Positions 49,382-60,321 of a stretch of 64,000 bases of DNA are shown piece after piece (positions within the stretch are counted from its first letter, which is position 1; every line of letters starts with the position of its first letter). Under the pieces are notes generated by a model that was given only the letters and a program-made list of their open reading frames with translations, did not search any database and had not been told where the DNA came from. Source of the DNA: Progne subis subis (taxonomy: Eukaryota; Chordata; Aves; Passeriformes; Hirundinidae); assembly GCA_022316685.1 (NCBI GenBank), contig JAKJHU010000997.1, positions 1-64,000 of the forward strand. Direction: 5' to 3'. The position numbers and the translations under genes were made by a program.

Positions 49382-50962
49382 ATGGAGGAGGAGGCTGTGA
49401 GGAAGAGGAAGATGCTCCAGGACAGCCAGGCAGGTGAGGAGGAAGTCAGTGCCCCTTTCCCCCTCTCTCCTGCTCCATCTCCCAGCCCAGCATGGCCCCT
49501 GGCTGCAGGACAACCCCGCTGCCAATGCTGTCCTGCCAGGGATATGTTGGGAGAATCTCCTTCCCCTTCCCTGTGGCATGGAGGCAAATCCCATCCTGTC
49601 CTTTTCCTTCCTCCCCTAGACAAGGAGCTGAGGATGGAGACCAGGGAGGACAAATCCCTGCGGCAGAACCTTGTGAAAGAGGCTGTTTTGAGTGGCTCCA
49701 TGGCACAGGGATCAAATGGGGAGAAAAAGCGCCGGAGATCCTGCAGGAGGAGGGACTCCAAACCCATCCCAGGTTGCTCTGAGGAGGAAAGACCAATCCT
49801 GTGCCAGGAAGGTGGACAGAGCTTCAGCCAGAGCAACACCACTGTCCAGCAACAGATCATCCACACTGGGGACAGATCCTATGAGTGTCCCAAGTGTGGG
49901 AAGAGGTTTCAGACCAGCTCAGATCTCCTCAAGCACCAGCGGATTCACAGAGAGGAGAGGCCCTTCCGCTGCCCCGACTGCAGGAAGGGCTTCAAGCACA
50001 ACTCCCACCTCATCACCCACCGGCGCATCCACACTTGGGAGAGGCCCTACGAATGTCCCCAGTGTGGGATGAGCTTCAGACAGAGCTCCCACCTGATCCG
50101 CCACCAGAGGATCCACACCAGGGAACAGCCCTATGAGTGCGAGCAGTGTGGGAAGAGCTTCAGCCAGCGCTCCAATTTGGTCCGCCACCAGAACATCCAC
50201 GCTGAGGAAAGGCCATACAAGTGTGGGGAATGTGGGAAGGGCTTCAACCAAAAGTCTCAGCAGATCATCCATCAAATGATCCACACTGGGGAGAGACCCT
50301 ATGAGTGTCCTGAGTGTGGGAAGAGGTTTCAGACCAGCTCAGATCTCCTCAAGCACCAGCAGATTCACAGAGAGGAGAGGCCCTTCCGCTGCCCCGACTG
50401 CAGGAAGGGCTTCAAGCACAACTCCCACCTCATCACCCACCGGCGCATCCACACTTGGGAGAGGCCCTACGAATGTCCCCAGTGTGGGATGAGCTTCAGA
50501 CAGAGCTCCCACCTGATCCGCCACCAGAGGATCCACACCAGGGAACAGCCCTATGAGTGCGAGCAGTGTGGGAAGAGCTTCAGCCAGCGCTCCAATTTGG
50601 TCCGCCACCAGAACATCCACGCTGAGGAAAGGCCATACAAGTGTGGGGAATGTGGGAAGGGCTTCAACCAAAAGTCTCAGCAGATCATCCATCAAATGAT
50701 CCACACTGGGGAGAGACCCTATGAGTGTCCTGAGTGTGGGAAGAGGTTTCAGACCAGCTCAGATCTCCTTAAGCACCAGCGGATTCACACAGATGAGAGG
50801 CCCTTCCGCTGCCCCGACTGCAGGAAGGGCTTCAAGTACAACTCCCATCTCATCACCCACTGGCGCATCCACACAGGGGAGAGGCCCTATGAGTGTCCCC
50901 AGTGTGGGAAGAGTTTTTCTGGAAGCTGTAACTTGACCAGACACCAACGGAGTCACCAGTAA
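49382..50962 (+). CDS. C2H2 zinc finger protein with 13 fingers
   Basis: This is a predicted nuclear DNA-binding transcription regulator. The start is at [14 protein letters not shown] (49,382), typical of avian KRAB-less zinc finger genes; an in-frame ATG upstream at 49,292 looks non-coding. An intron at 49,434-49,619 (186 bp, GTGAGG...CCCCTAG) is in frame and open, but splicing gives ...[17 protein letters not shown], the usual lead-in. A basic segment ([11 protein letters not shown]) follows, then 13 C2H2 fingers with TGERPY-type linkers, ending [12 protein letters not shown] and TAA at 50,960. Fingers 1-5 and 6-10 are an almost exact 420-bp duplication, and fingers 11-13 begin a third related round. 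All cysteine and histidine pairs are intact. The finger array is the same style as the gene at 27,853, and both have the same LTR family upstream. Function and target are unknown. Confidence 0.9.
   Translation: MEEEAVRKRKMLQDSQAGEEEVSAPFPLSPAPSPSPAWPLAAGQPRCQCCPARDMLGESPSPSLWHGGKSHPVLFLPPLDKELRMETREDKSLRQNLVKEAVLSGSMAQGSNGEKKRRRSCRRRDSKPIPGCSEEERPILCQEGGQSFSQSNTTVQQQIIHTGDRSYECPKCGKRFQTSSDLLKHQRIHREERPFRCPDCRKGFKHNSHLITHRRIHTWERPYECPQCGMSFRQSSHLIRHQRIHTREQPYECEQCGKSFSQRSNLVRHQNIHAEERPYKCGECGKGFNQKSQQIIHQMIHTGERPYECPECGKRFQTSSDLLKHQQIHREERPFRCPDCRKGFKHNSHLITHRRIHTWERPYECPQCGMSFRQSSHLIRHQRIHTREQPYECEQCGKSFSQRSNLVRHQNIHAEERPYKCGECGKGFNQKSQQIIHQMIHTGERPYECPECGKRFQTSSDLLKHQRIHTDERPFRCPDCRKGFKYNSHLITHWRIHTGERPYECPQCGKSFSGSCNLTRHQRSHQ
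49876..50715 (+). repeat. Two 420-bp tandem copies inside the zinc finger array
   Basis: Blocks 49,876-50,295 and 50,296-50,715 each encode five fingers. By eye they are identical over more than 350 bp except for one base (AGCGGATTC against AGCAGATTC) and a few near the left edge. Silent positions are also conserved, so the duplication or a conversion is recent. Confidence 0.95.
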
Positions 50963-51500
50963 GGGAAACCCGGCAAGTACCCCGAGTGCAGGCAGTGTTT
51001 TGTGTGAGTCTCCAACTTCATCCCCCATCTGAGGACACACTTTGGGAAGAGTCCTTGTGACCCACATTTCCTGTGACCCATGCTGAGGAGTCACCTGTCC
51101 TTTTCTCTGCCCCTGGCAATGATGTGAGGTAGTTCTGGCCGTGGTCCCATCATTGTATTTGATCCCATATCGGGTCATTGCCAGGGACAGGGAAGGGACT
51201 CTCTCTTTTCCCCAGGGATAACAAAGTCTTTTCCAGGTACGTGGAAATATGTGGCTGGGAAGAGCCAGTCAGTGTTTTAGTTTTCCCTCTATATTGTTTG
51301 TCTTATCCCTTCTGTTATCAATATTGTTTCTGTTCCTATTTGTTCCTTACCCTGTTGCTGTTCCCAGTAAATTGTTCTTATCCCAGCCCTGGGATCTTTG
51401 ACTTTTGTAATTTGCATGGGAGGCTGGAGGCCAGTGAGCAGCAGCTCACTTTTAGCAGGAGCACAAACCTGGGGAATCCCATTCCTAAATCCCAGCCGAT
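50963..51500. other. 3' flank of the second zinc finger gene
   Basis: The start (CGAGTGCAGGCAGTGTTTTG) is a degenerate finger relic like those in the 3' region of the first zinc finger gene. The rest is ordinary sequence with a T-rich part at 51,280-51,400. No other gene was recognised. Confidence 0.5.
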
Positions 51501-51885
51501 GGAAACCGAGCATCCCAGCTGGTGCCAGCCCTGGTTGCCCTGGCAGCAGCCTTGGGAGCGGGTCCCTGGCTGGGGGCTGTGGGAACCTCTTCACTCTGGT
51601 GCCCAGGGACAGCACTGGAGGGAAGGGCTGGAGCTGAGTCGGGGCAGCTTTTGGTTGGATGTCAGGAAAAGGTTTTTCCCCCAGAGGCTGCTGGGGCACT
51701 GAACAGGCTCCCAGGGAAGGGCCACAGCTCCAGGGCTCTGGGAGCTGCAGCAGCGTTTGGACACCGCTGTCAGGCCCAGGCTGGGATTGTTGGGGTGTCC
51801 TGTGCAGGGCCAGGAGCTGGACTCAAGGATCTTGATGGGTCCCTCCCAACTCAGCCAATTCTGTGCTTCTGGGATCCCATGGCTC
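51501..51885 (+). mobile_element. CR1 LINE fragment, sense
   Basis: TTGGTTGGATGTCAGGAAAA, CACTGAACAGGCTCCCAGGG, CAGCGTTTGGACACCGCTGT and GGGATTGTTGGGGTGTCC are CR1 3' words in sense order. The end is near TTCTGTGCTTCTGGGATCC. Confidence 0.8.
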
Positions 51886-51905
51886 TGGGAATGGGACTGC
51901 AAATG

Positions 51906-52357
51906 GTTGCCATGGCAACGGGCTCTGGCTCCAGGCCTGAGCTGGTGTCCAAGGAACCACCCCTGGCATGGGATCTGCATGGAGCTGCCAAGGGACCGAC
52001 CCTAGCAACAGGGGCTGGTGATGGTTGTCATGGAAACTGACCATAGCAACAGGGGCTGGTGATGGTTGCCATGGAAACTGACCATAGCAACAGGGGCTGG
52101 TGATGGTTGCCATGGAAACTGACCATAGCAACAGGGGCTGGTGATGGTTGTCATGGAAACTGATCATAGCAACAGGGAGTTGGTGATGGTTGCCATGGAA
52201 ACTGACCATAGCAACAGGGGCTGGTGATGTTGCCATGGAAACTGACCATAGCAACAGGGGCTGGTGATGGTTGTCATGGAAACTGACCATAGCACCAGGG
52301 GCTGGTGATGGTTGCCATGGAAACTGACCATAGCAACAGGGGCTGGTGATGGTTGCC
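51906..52357 (+). repeat. 41-bp minisatellite of RFX/X-box-type motifs
   Basis: A perfect palindromic X-box GTTGCCATGGCAAC lies at 51,906-51,919. From 52,015 there are eight full 41-bp units and a partial ninth. Five units carry GTTGCCATGGAAAC and three GTTGTCATGGAAAC. Nearly every unit also has a half-site CCATAGCAAC nine bases on. These match the published RFX-family binding consensus. The array is 1 kb downstream of the zinc finger stop. Binding is an inference. Confidence 0.85.
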
Positions 52358-52373
52358 TGCTAAGGAACCGAGT

Positions 52374-52685
52374 TGTCACAGGCCCTCAGAGGGGTTCCAT
52401 GGGGACTTTCCAAGAGTCTCCAGGCTGTTCCAGAGCTGGAATGTCACAGGCAGAGACAGGGGCTCCACGGAGACCTCCCAGGGGTTTCTGGGGATGCTCA
52501 AGAGCCCTGTGGTCAGAGGCAGTCACAGCCATTCCATGGTGACATCCCAGGGCACCTTGGGCTGCAAAGGCACCCATCTGTCACAGGCACTCATGGGGGC
52601 TCCACGGTGACATCCCACGAGTCCCCAGGCTGCCAAAGAGCCAGGATGTCACAGACACTCACAGGGGTTCCTGTCATGGGCAGTG
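52374..52685. repeat. Short tandem array, unit about 70-80 bp
   Basis: About four units share TGTCACAGGC(A)CTCA, GGGGCTCCACGGTGACATCC and CCAGGCTGCCAAAGAGCC, with many substitutions. It directly follows the X-box array. Confidence 0.65.
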
Positions 52686-53417
52686 TGGGAGCTTCATGCC
52701 AAAGCTTTATTTCTTCATTGGAGAAACTCCTGCTGAGTCATGAGGTGGAGAAATGACACCCAACAGCCACCATGGATCCCCACATTCCCCAGGAGACCTA
52801 GACATTAAAATTTCATCTGAGAGAGGAGACAGGGAGCAGCTGGATGCAATCCCATCCCCACATTTTGTCAAAGGTTTATGTGTAAAATATTGGACAAGTG
52901 GAACTGAACTGTAATGCAATTTGTCCCACAAGATTAACAATGGAATACCAGACATATTTATATAACTACAACTATGATTGATTCAGATCAGGAATGGACA
53001 GAAAGATTTATTCATACTACAGAGTAAATAAAAGAAAGGGTTCTTTACTGCACAGTATGGGAGCTATTACAATTATCATTATCATGCTTTAGAAAGCAAT
53101 TCTGAAGTAAATAGGCCTTTTTTAGAGTTTTTTGATCCCATTCCAGGCAGAGCCTCCTGCTCCAGCAGGAACTGCCTTTCCTGTGCCAGGACCAGGGCAG
53201 ATCCTGCTGCAGGAAAAGCCCCAGGCCAGCCCCAAGACAGTGAAGGCCTCGGGCACAAGTGCAGAGTGCCGTGCTGGGAGCTGTGCCAGGGAGAGCCCGA
53301 CGCACCAAAGGCACCTTGGCAGCAGCAGCTGTTTCCAGGCCATGGCCAGGAGCCTCCCTTGGCAAGGCGGCCTGGTGGCCACCACTGCAGAGCTGCTGCT
53401 CCAGGGCTCATATCTGG
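52686..53417. other. Right part of the inverted-repeat spacer, no gene seen
   Basis: AT-rich unique sequence to 53,110, then GC-rich sequence to the arm edge. Frames here have no domain. Confidence 0.4.
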
Positions 53418-53506
53418 CTGGGCTCTGCCCCAGCCCGCAGAGTGTGACCTGAGCCCTGACTCTGTCCCAGCCGCTGTGTCTGAGCCCTGCAAAGCCTAAA
53501 GGTCAC

Positions 53507-55111
53507 TGTCATGGGTTAGCACAGTTTGGTTTTTAGTTAAGGAGGAATTACCGTCTCAGGACCCTAGAAATAGTTTTAGAAAGGACAAGGTCCTATCAGA
53601 AGCTGGTTTGAGGTATTGGCACCTGCTTTGGCCACTGAGAATGTTGAATGTGACTTTGGGCAGTACCCATATAAATCCTGGGTTTGTTCAGGTCAGGCCC
53701 TTTTCCTCCTGCTCAGCTGAACAGGTAACATCGAGTGGGTCCTACTGCTCCCCACACCCCACCTCCCCCTTCGGGGGGAAGTTCGCCCGAGGCCGAGCCG
53801 GACTCCATCTGCTCCCCGGGGGGAGGAGAGGTTGCAGCTTAACATCAACCACTTTGAAAAAACCTCCCCGGAGGCCCCAGAGCAGGGAGGGATCTCCCCT
53901 GATAACAACTCTGGGCCCGGTTAGGCCGAGGCTGCCCCGATTGTCACCGAGGGGTGGGCAGAGCTCTCCTCCCGCTCCCCTCCTCCGGTGTCTTCCAGAC
54001 GGAGAAGAAAGAGTGGAGGGAGGAAACCAGGCTGATCTGAAATGGAGAGACTGCTGCCTGGAGCAGAAATCACATGGCCACTGCAGGCCTGGGCAGAGTT
54101 AACCCTTTCCTGGCAACATGGAGCTTCCAAGGCCTGACCTTTCCCTGAGAGAGAAAAGAAAGAGACAGAGTGGACGTAGGAAAGACACCGCATGAAGTCA
54201 GTGGAGCAGGAGTGAAAGAACTGATAAAGATTATTAGAAGAGAGACTGAGGATGTGGACATTTTTAACCAAGCTTTTCTGCTGTAAACTATGGAGAAATG
54301 GACTGTTTCTTGTAACATCCTAATGTTGTTTGGAGGAATGCTAGTTCTAGTCAAAGTTGGGGATTGCTATGATTGAGATTTAAGTGGGAATCTTAAAGCC
54401 CCTCACTCCTGGGGTAAAAGGAGGTCTCAGCCTTTGTGACCAAGATGATTCTAGAGAGAAAGTGATTTGAAGCCCTCAGCTCCTGGGGTAAAAGGAGGTC
54501 TCCATTTCTTTTGAGATAGAAACGATTTTAGAGCTAGAAGAGAATCCTTGTTTTATACTAGAAGAAGCTTTCTTAAACAGTACCCCAAATACACTGAGAG
54601 GCCCATGAGTAGCCAGGGGAAAAGCTGCCAATGGGTGGAACAGCACAATCTGCAAAAACTCCAAGCAGCTGCAGATTTGTGACATTGACAGCCCCAAGAC
54701 TGTTTTTGTCTTGTGGCGAATGTGTCTATAGGATTCTAGAGAGACTCCTCTCCCAAAGTGATGAAAGATTGTGCTTAAATGGTGAAACTGACTGAAAATC
54801 ACATTTTTTGTCTATGTTGTTTGTAAGAAAGTTAACAGTTTGTAAGGGAAGGGAAGAGTGTTTTGAAGTTGCATTTTGGTTTTTTGGGTTTTTTTTTTTC
54901 CATCTTTTCTTATCTTTTCCATTCTTTTAGTGTGTGTTAATAAAACTGTTCACTTTTTAACCTTGAGCCTGCTTTGCTTCTCCTGGTCCTCTCCCACAAA
55001 AAGAGAATAAACACTTAGACCACTACACTAAATTTAGCAAACAAAATTTGACGAATGTATAGTCACTACATTAATTAGTGATTCTGCCCAGTTTTAACTA
55101 AAACCATTACA
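53507..55111 (+). mobile_element. Long LTR in arm 2
   Basis: It begins TGTCATGGGTTAGCACAG and ends TAAAACCATTACA, about 1,605 bp. It is the inverse counterpart of 43,695-45,311, so it predates the arm duplication. AATAAAACTG near 54,940 is a candidate polyadenylation signal. Confidence 0.75.
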
Positions 55112-55925
55112 CCTTCCTATGGAAAAGAAATGTCCTTCTTGTCCAGGTGCCCATGGCCACAATTGGGATTCCACCTCCAGCATTGCCTGTTGTGAGAGAC
55201 TGGAGGAGATTGTTGGCTGGAAACATTTTGTGTGTGAGGGAGGAAGGGGCAGGTCCAGCCTTGCCCTGCCCTGAAACCCCAGCACTGCCCTGCCCTGTAA
55301 CCCCAATCCCCCCAGAGCCTCTATCCCAGCCCAGCAGCGTCTGCCAATCCCTGGCACACCAAAGGCAATGCTCCACAGCCACCTCTGCAGCCCCCAGCCC
55401 AGCTCCTGAGAGACCAAGTGACCCAAAGTCCCTCCTGGGGGAAGGGCCCAGGAAGACCATGGGGTATTCAAGGCTGACAACAAGGCACGCACACATCTTG
55501 AGCCCACCTCCTCTTGGAATTTCTGTCTGAACACTGCTGGAATCCTGGAGTTGGTAGCTCTGTGTGTGTGTGTGCGTGTGTGTGCCTCTTTGCATCTTAC
55601 TTGTCTTTTTTTCTGCGTCTTCCTCTTCTAATTCTCTCCCTTTGCAAACATTGAGAAACTTAAATTTAACAGCTTTAGACTTTGTGATATTCAATGGGCC
55701 AATTTATAATGCTCTCAGAAGTGCTTTTTGTTGATTGAGTATTTTATTAAACCTTTTGCCAGAGTTTCTCTGATTTTCTAAAGTTGCCAGTAAAGTCTGT
55801 TTTGTTGTTTTGAGCTCCTGAGAATCTCTTGTTGCTATTTCTCCAGTGCATCAACTCAGAGTACTCAAACAATTGGAATTCCTTTGAAATGTTTAAGTGA
55901 GAGAATTGTTTGGGGGATGGGGGTC

Positions 55926-57486
55926 TGTCATGGTTTAGTACAGTTTAGTTTTTTAGTTATAAAAGAATGTAAAATAATTCTCCAGGTCAGGACCTGGGAA
56001 TTGCTTTGGAAGAGACAGAGTCCTATCAGAGAGTTAGTTAGAATATTGACATCTATTCTGACCACTGAAATTGTTAGCTGCGACTTTGGGAAGTACCATA
56101 TAAAATCCCTTGATTTCCCGTAGGTGGGCCCTTTTCCTTCTTCCTTTGGCCAGAGAGAGACAGGTAACATCAAGCTGCTGCTTTTTGGGGGTGGAAGCTG
56201 GCCTGTGGCCTGGCCGGATTCCATCGGATCTCGGGTGAAGTGGGGGAGGAGAGGTTGTTGTTTTGTAACAGCTACTGTCTTCAAATTTCCTGAGAGCAGA
56301 GAAAAATCTCTGGTGGGCCCCTGATGGGAGCTATGGGCACCATTTGGGCTGAGGCCACCCCCATTTACACCGAGGGGTGGGCTGAGAAGGCATTAATGAT
56401 CTTGCCTGGGTTTTTTTTTTTTTTTTTTTTGGTGATTATAGACTGCCTGAGTGCTCCAATTTCTAATGTTTCTGCGTGAGTTTTTCCTTATCAGCTCGGC
56501 CTTGAACAACTAACACTACGAGCTACAGAGAGTGACAGACAAAAACTCCGAGCAGATTTAACTCTTTCCTAGCAACATGAAGCTTCCAGAGCTTAGCCCT
56601 TCTCTGAGAGAGTAAGGAAAGACAGAGTGAACTAAAAGAACAAAAGCATGAAGTCAGTAGCAAGAGTGAAAAGACTATTAAGACAGAGGGTTGAAGAGTT
56701 AGTTGTTCTATTCTTACTTGAGCCATGGAAATAAACTCTATATTTAGGTCATTCCTGTAAATCATGGGAAAGATATGCATTTGGGGAGATGATTGTTTTT
56801 CATGTAGATTTAAGTAAAGGTGTTTGTGATGAACTAACTAATATCCTATAAGATGCTTGAACAGAGATAAAGATGAGAAGCCCCCTGCACCAGTGAAGAA
56901 GTGAGACGATATCTCTGTACCTTGAAGTGAAGAATCCTTTGCTTTGGAGTTATTAATCTTTAAAAAGTGACACCCCAGTATGCAAAAGTCTAAGACCCAT
57001 GACCCATAAGCAGCTTGGGAAACTGCTCCTGGGAGGGTCGCAAAGGCAGGTTTTCTCCGGGCGGTTGTTTTTGTGACAGTTTAAAACCCACAAGAGAATT
57101 GTTCTAAGTTGTCAGTGGGATCCATGCCTCAAAAGGATACTCTTCCCCTAATGAATTGATGAAAGACTATTATCAGATAGTGAAACTGACTGAAAATTAC
57201 AAGTTTTGTCTCTTTATGTTGTTTTGTAAGAAAGTGAACAGTTTGTAAGGGGAGGGAAAAGTGTTTTTGAAGTTTCATTCCATTTTAGTTTTTTTCAAAC
57301 TTTCTGTTTTTCTATTATTTTAGTGTATGTTAATAAACTATTAGTTAATTTTAAAGTTGAGCCTACTTTGTTTTTCTCCTAGTCTCTCTCTCACAAAAAG
57401 AGTAAGTACCAAGACCAAAATTTAGTGAACGTGAAACCACTACATTGAGTAGTGTTTCTGCCCAGTTTGAAATTAAAACTATGACA
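55926..57486 (+). mobile_element. Solo LTR with 5-bp target duplication
   Basis: TGTCATGGTTTAGTACAG...AAAACTATGACA, 1,561 bp, is flanked by GGGTC (55,921-55,925 and 57,487-57,491). Arm 1 has the uninterrupted sequence with a single GGGTC (as its complement near 42,880), proving the insertion. The ends are like those of the LTR at 53,507, so it is the same or a sister family. A (T)n run lies at 56,410-56,430, and AATAAACTAT near 57,332 is a candidate polyadenylation signal. Confidence 0.93.
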
Positions 57487-58052
57487 GGGTCAGGTCTTGT
57501 CTGTCGTGCTTGGCACAGCCCAGGCAGGGCTTTCACAGCCACATTGCACACTCCATTTCCCACCTGCACCTGCTGGTGCCTCTGAGTTCTGCTTGCCCAG
57601 CCCCAGGGATGCTCTCCTTGTCTGCCCATTCCCCCACGGTCTCTGGGCAGGGATGGCCTCAGTGGGGGCTGCTGACAGCCTCAGACACTTGGAGGCTGCT
57701 GCTGGATTTGACTTCTTCAGAGGCTTGTTCAGCCTTCAGCTGTTCAGTGCCCCAGGACTCATTAACATTCAGAATACCTTAACAGCCAAGCCTCTGGGAA
57801 AAATTTGATTTAGGTTTTCAAATTTTTGTGGTTAATTAACCGATTTCTGAAGTGTATTAAAAGTGAATATATATTTACAAAAGGCAGTGAGAAAAGATTT
57901 TTTATGTCCTGTTCAGGTTTTGTTTCTGTTAATGCCTTGATATGTGCAATCCCCAGTTGACACTGAATCCAAGTATATTCTAATGCAGTTTGAATAGATA
58001 CAAAAATCAAGACCCTTTATGTCTGACAATCAGTCAGATTCTGTCCATACTC

Positions 58053-59090
58053 CTCTTCTCCTGACCTGGATTCCACTGGGCACACAGCTTCCTTTTCCAT
58101 CCTCTTTCCCAGAGAAGAGGCCTCTTCAGGCAAGCCAGCTTTCTGCCTGGCCTGCTTGGCTTCCCACCTTTGGGAATCCCCCGCTCCTCTGCCCTTAGGA
58201 GGTGATGTTTCCAAAGGGATGAGCACTGATGGAGCCCAGCACCTGCAAAAGCATTTTTCCTGGGGACCTTGCTTACCAATTCCCTGAGCAGTCTGAGGTG
58301 TGCCCCGAGCTGAGATTTTGCTGGTCCTTTTCCTCTTCTCAGAGGTTTGAAACTCAATTTATTTGTGGTGGCTGTGGCAGAAACCAAATCACCCCTGTTT
58401 GATTCACAGTATTCCCATCTAAAGCCAACACGTGCAAGCTATTGGGAGGAAAGGAACCCTATCCCAGTCAAAACCAGAGCAGTGGGAGCAATTCAGCTGA
58501 TTCAGGCAGACGCCCACCAATCCCCACTTGTCTCAGGGCACGTGGCGCGGAGAGGGCAGCCTGGCTCTAGGGGGGCTGAGCTGGAGAGTGCTGGGCTGTG
58601 GGGGGCTCCCCCCTTCCTGGGAGGAGGCTCCCTGGGGAGGAAGAAGGGCCAGGCATGAGCCCCGAGGCCCCTGGCCAAGGGATGGCAGCAGGGGAGGCGT
58701 CTGTAGCGGATGCTGTCTGCAAGGAGCTGTGGGAAGGAGTGGCTGTGGGGCTGAGCTCAGGGAGGGTGTTCCCCCAGGCCCGCAGGCAGAAAGCCCTTGG
58801 CACAGAGCAGGAGCCAAGTTCCAGGTCACCAGGAAGAGCCCCTCCCTCCCTCCCTCCCTCCCCGGGGCTGCCATGGTTCTCACAGGAGCTCAAGGCCATT
58901 GGGGACCATTTCCGCTCGCTGCCGAGCCCCAGTGTGCCCTCATGAGGAGCACCAGCGTGAGGGAGGAGCCGCCATTTCAGGGCAAGCCGTGAGGGCCAAG
59001 TGGTCATCCCCGAAGAGCACTGAAGGGAACACTCTTGATTACCCTTCTTCCCGAGAGGTTTCTTTAGCTGAAGTTGCTGACAAGGAGCAG
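58053..59090. other. Intergenic stretch between inverted repeat and provirus
   Basis: No gene was recognised with confidence. A (CCCT)n run lies at 58,846-58,862. A plus-strand frame ending at 59,096 has mixed composition but no domain or supported exon edges. Confidence 0.4.
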
Positions 59091-59096
59091 ACTTGA
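59091..59096. repeat. Target site duplication ACTTGA, left copy
   Basis: ACTTGA directly before the left LTR equals the six bases after the right LTR (62,297-62,302). This is the host sequence duplicated by integrase. Confidence 0.95.
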
Positions 59097-59389
59097 TGCT
59101 GCCTCCGCTGAGGCGTAGCGACCTGGTTCAGGAACAACACGGCAGCCACACCCAGGCTGCTCGGACCACCAGCTCACAGACACCAGTGTGGTGGACGGCT
59201 AATGGCGTTTATTAACTGGTTACATGGAGTTATAAAACCTCTGTTTGCTACATCACATCCGTCTGCTTACGTTACAAGTTAGGTGTTGCTTACTTTATCA
59301 AGGACACTAACCAACTAAGTATTGAGGGAGGGGTTCTGTCTGCCCGTACATCGTGATATCTTCCGACCGCCTGTCCCTAATTTCCCACA
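59097..59389 (-). mobile_element. 3' LTR of the deleted provirus
   Basis: 293 bp, TGCTGCCTCC...TTTCCCACA on the plus strand (minus strand TGTGGGAAAT...GGAGGCAGCA). A TATAA-type box lies in TTATAACTCCATG on the minus strand near 59,230. Three of its five differences from the 5' LTR are at positions that are CpG in the other LTR. Confidence 0.95.
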
Positions 59390-59406
59390 TTTCCCCCCCC
59401 TCCCAT
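59390..59406 (-). promoter_or_regulatory. Polypurine tract
   Basis: On the minus strand a GGGAGGGGGGGGAAA run directly precedes the 3' LTR start TGTGGG. This is the expected plus-strand primer. Confidence 0.85.
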
Positions 59407-59556
59407 GACTAAGTAAAAAAGTATAAAAGTATCAATGTTATAAAAGTATAAAAGTATAAATGTTATAAAAATATAAATGTCATAAAAATGCAAAAGCTGT
59501 TAAAGTTAGTATAATAGGATACAAAAGTGGTATAAAATGTTAGTAACAAGCACACT
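59407..59556. other. Provirus 3' untranslated stretch with short tandem repeats
   Basis: AT-rich repeats of AAAAGTATAAATGTTATAAA type (about 59,415-59,490) lie between the env end and the polypurine tract. Confidence 0.7.
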
Positions 59557-60315
59557 TCACGGTAATTGCAGGCGTTCGACAAATAGGACGTTAACTTTTT
59601 CTAAACGGCTTCTAACAAACGACACTAACTTGTTCAAAATGCAAGGCCCAAAAATCAATACCAAGAGTATTATGGTATGAGAGGACCTATTAGGGTGGAA
59701 ACAAGGGTGGCCAGCCATGGAGACTGATTGAACCATGACTCGAACCATCCTCGTTGGGCCTCTCTCTCTCTCTTTCTCTGGCGCAGTCTTTCTCTCAGTT
59801 CGGCCATGGAGTCTCGCACAACTCCAGTATGGTCTGCATAAAACCAGCATTCCTCTCTCAAGGCGGCACACAGGCCTCCTTGCTGCATGAGCAAGAGGTC
59901 CAGTCCTCGCCTGTTCTGCAGGACGACTTCTGAAAGCGAGGAGATAGATCTTTCCAGAGAGGAGATGGATTTTTCAATTCTTAGTAAGTCTTCGTCAATT
60001 GTCATTTGCAGCTGAGAAAGTCTTTGATGTTGGGTCACGAGAGCTGAAACACCTGTGGCTGTACCGGCAGCTCCTAGGCCAAGGAGCATTGCAATGGTTA
60101 TACCTGTTACTACTTCTCTTTTGTGGAGCTGGATGGTTTCTTCTAAAAAGCAATACATTTCTTCTTCTTGGTGATACAGGACTCTAGGAACAATCAGAAC
60201 TTGGACACAAAAGTCAGCAAGGTTATTGAATTTGCTAAGGTACACACAGGGGGTTATTCCGATTTGTTGACAGACCCACATTCCTGATAGGAAAGGAACT
60301 GCCCACTTATCAGTC
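59557..60315 (-). pseudogene. Retroviral Env remnant (SU end and TM subunit)
   Basis: The main frame (60,281-59,670, minus) holds the C-terminal SU sequence, a hydrophobic fusion-peptide-like stretch ([19 protein letters not shown]), a heptad region, and an immunosuppressive-domain-like block around [17 protein letters not shown] disulphide motif CAALREECW follows: the CX6C spacing is present, but the next residue, normally Cys, is Trp. A frameshift near 59,672, inside the membrane anchor, ends this frame. The remainder (VLIFGPCILNKL, then a short tail) lies in another frame to 59,557. The 5' end is lost in the gag-env deletion. It is not a functional envelope. Confidence 0.88.
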
Positions 60316-60321
60316 TTTCGA

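Larger units (their letters stand above)
53418..58052 (-). repeat. Large inverted repeat, arm 2
   Basis: Inverse of 42,318-45,405, lengthened by a 1,561-bp solo LTR plus its 5-bp duplication (4,635 bp in total, about 3,069 bp without the insertion). Arm identity looks above 95% by eye, including the TG microsatellite (55,559-55,583). Confidence 0.9.
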
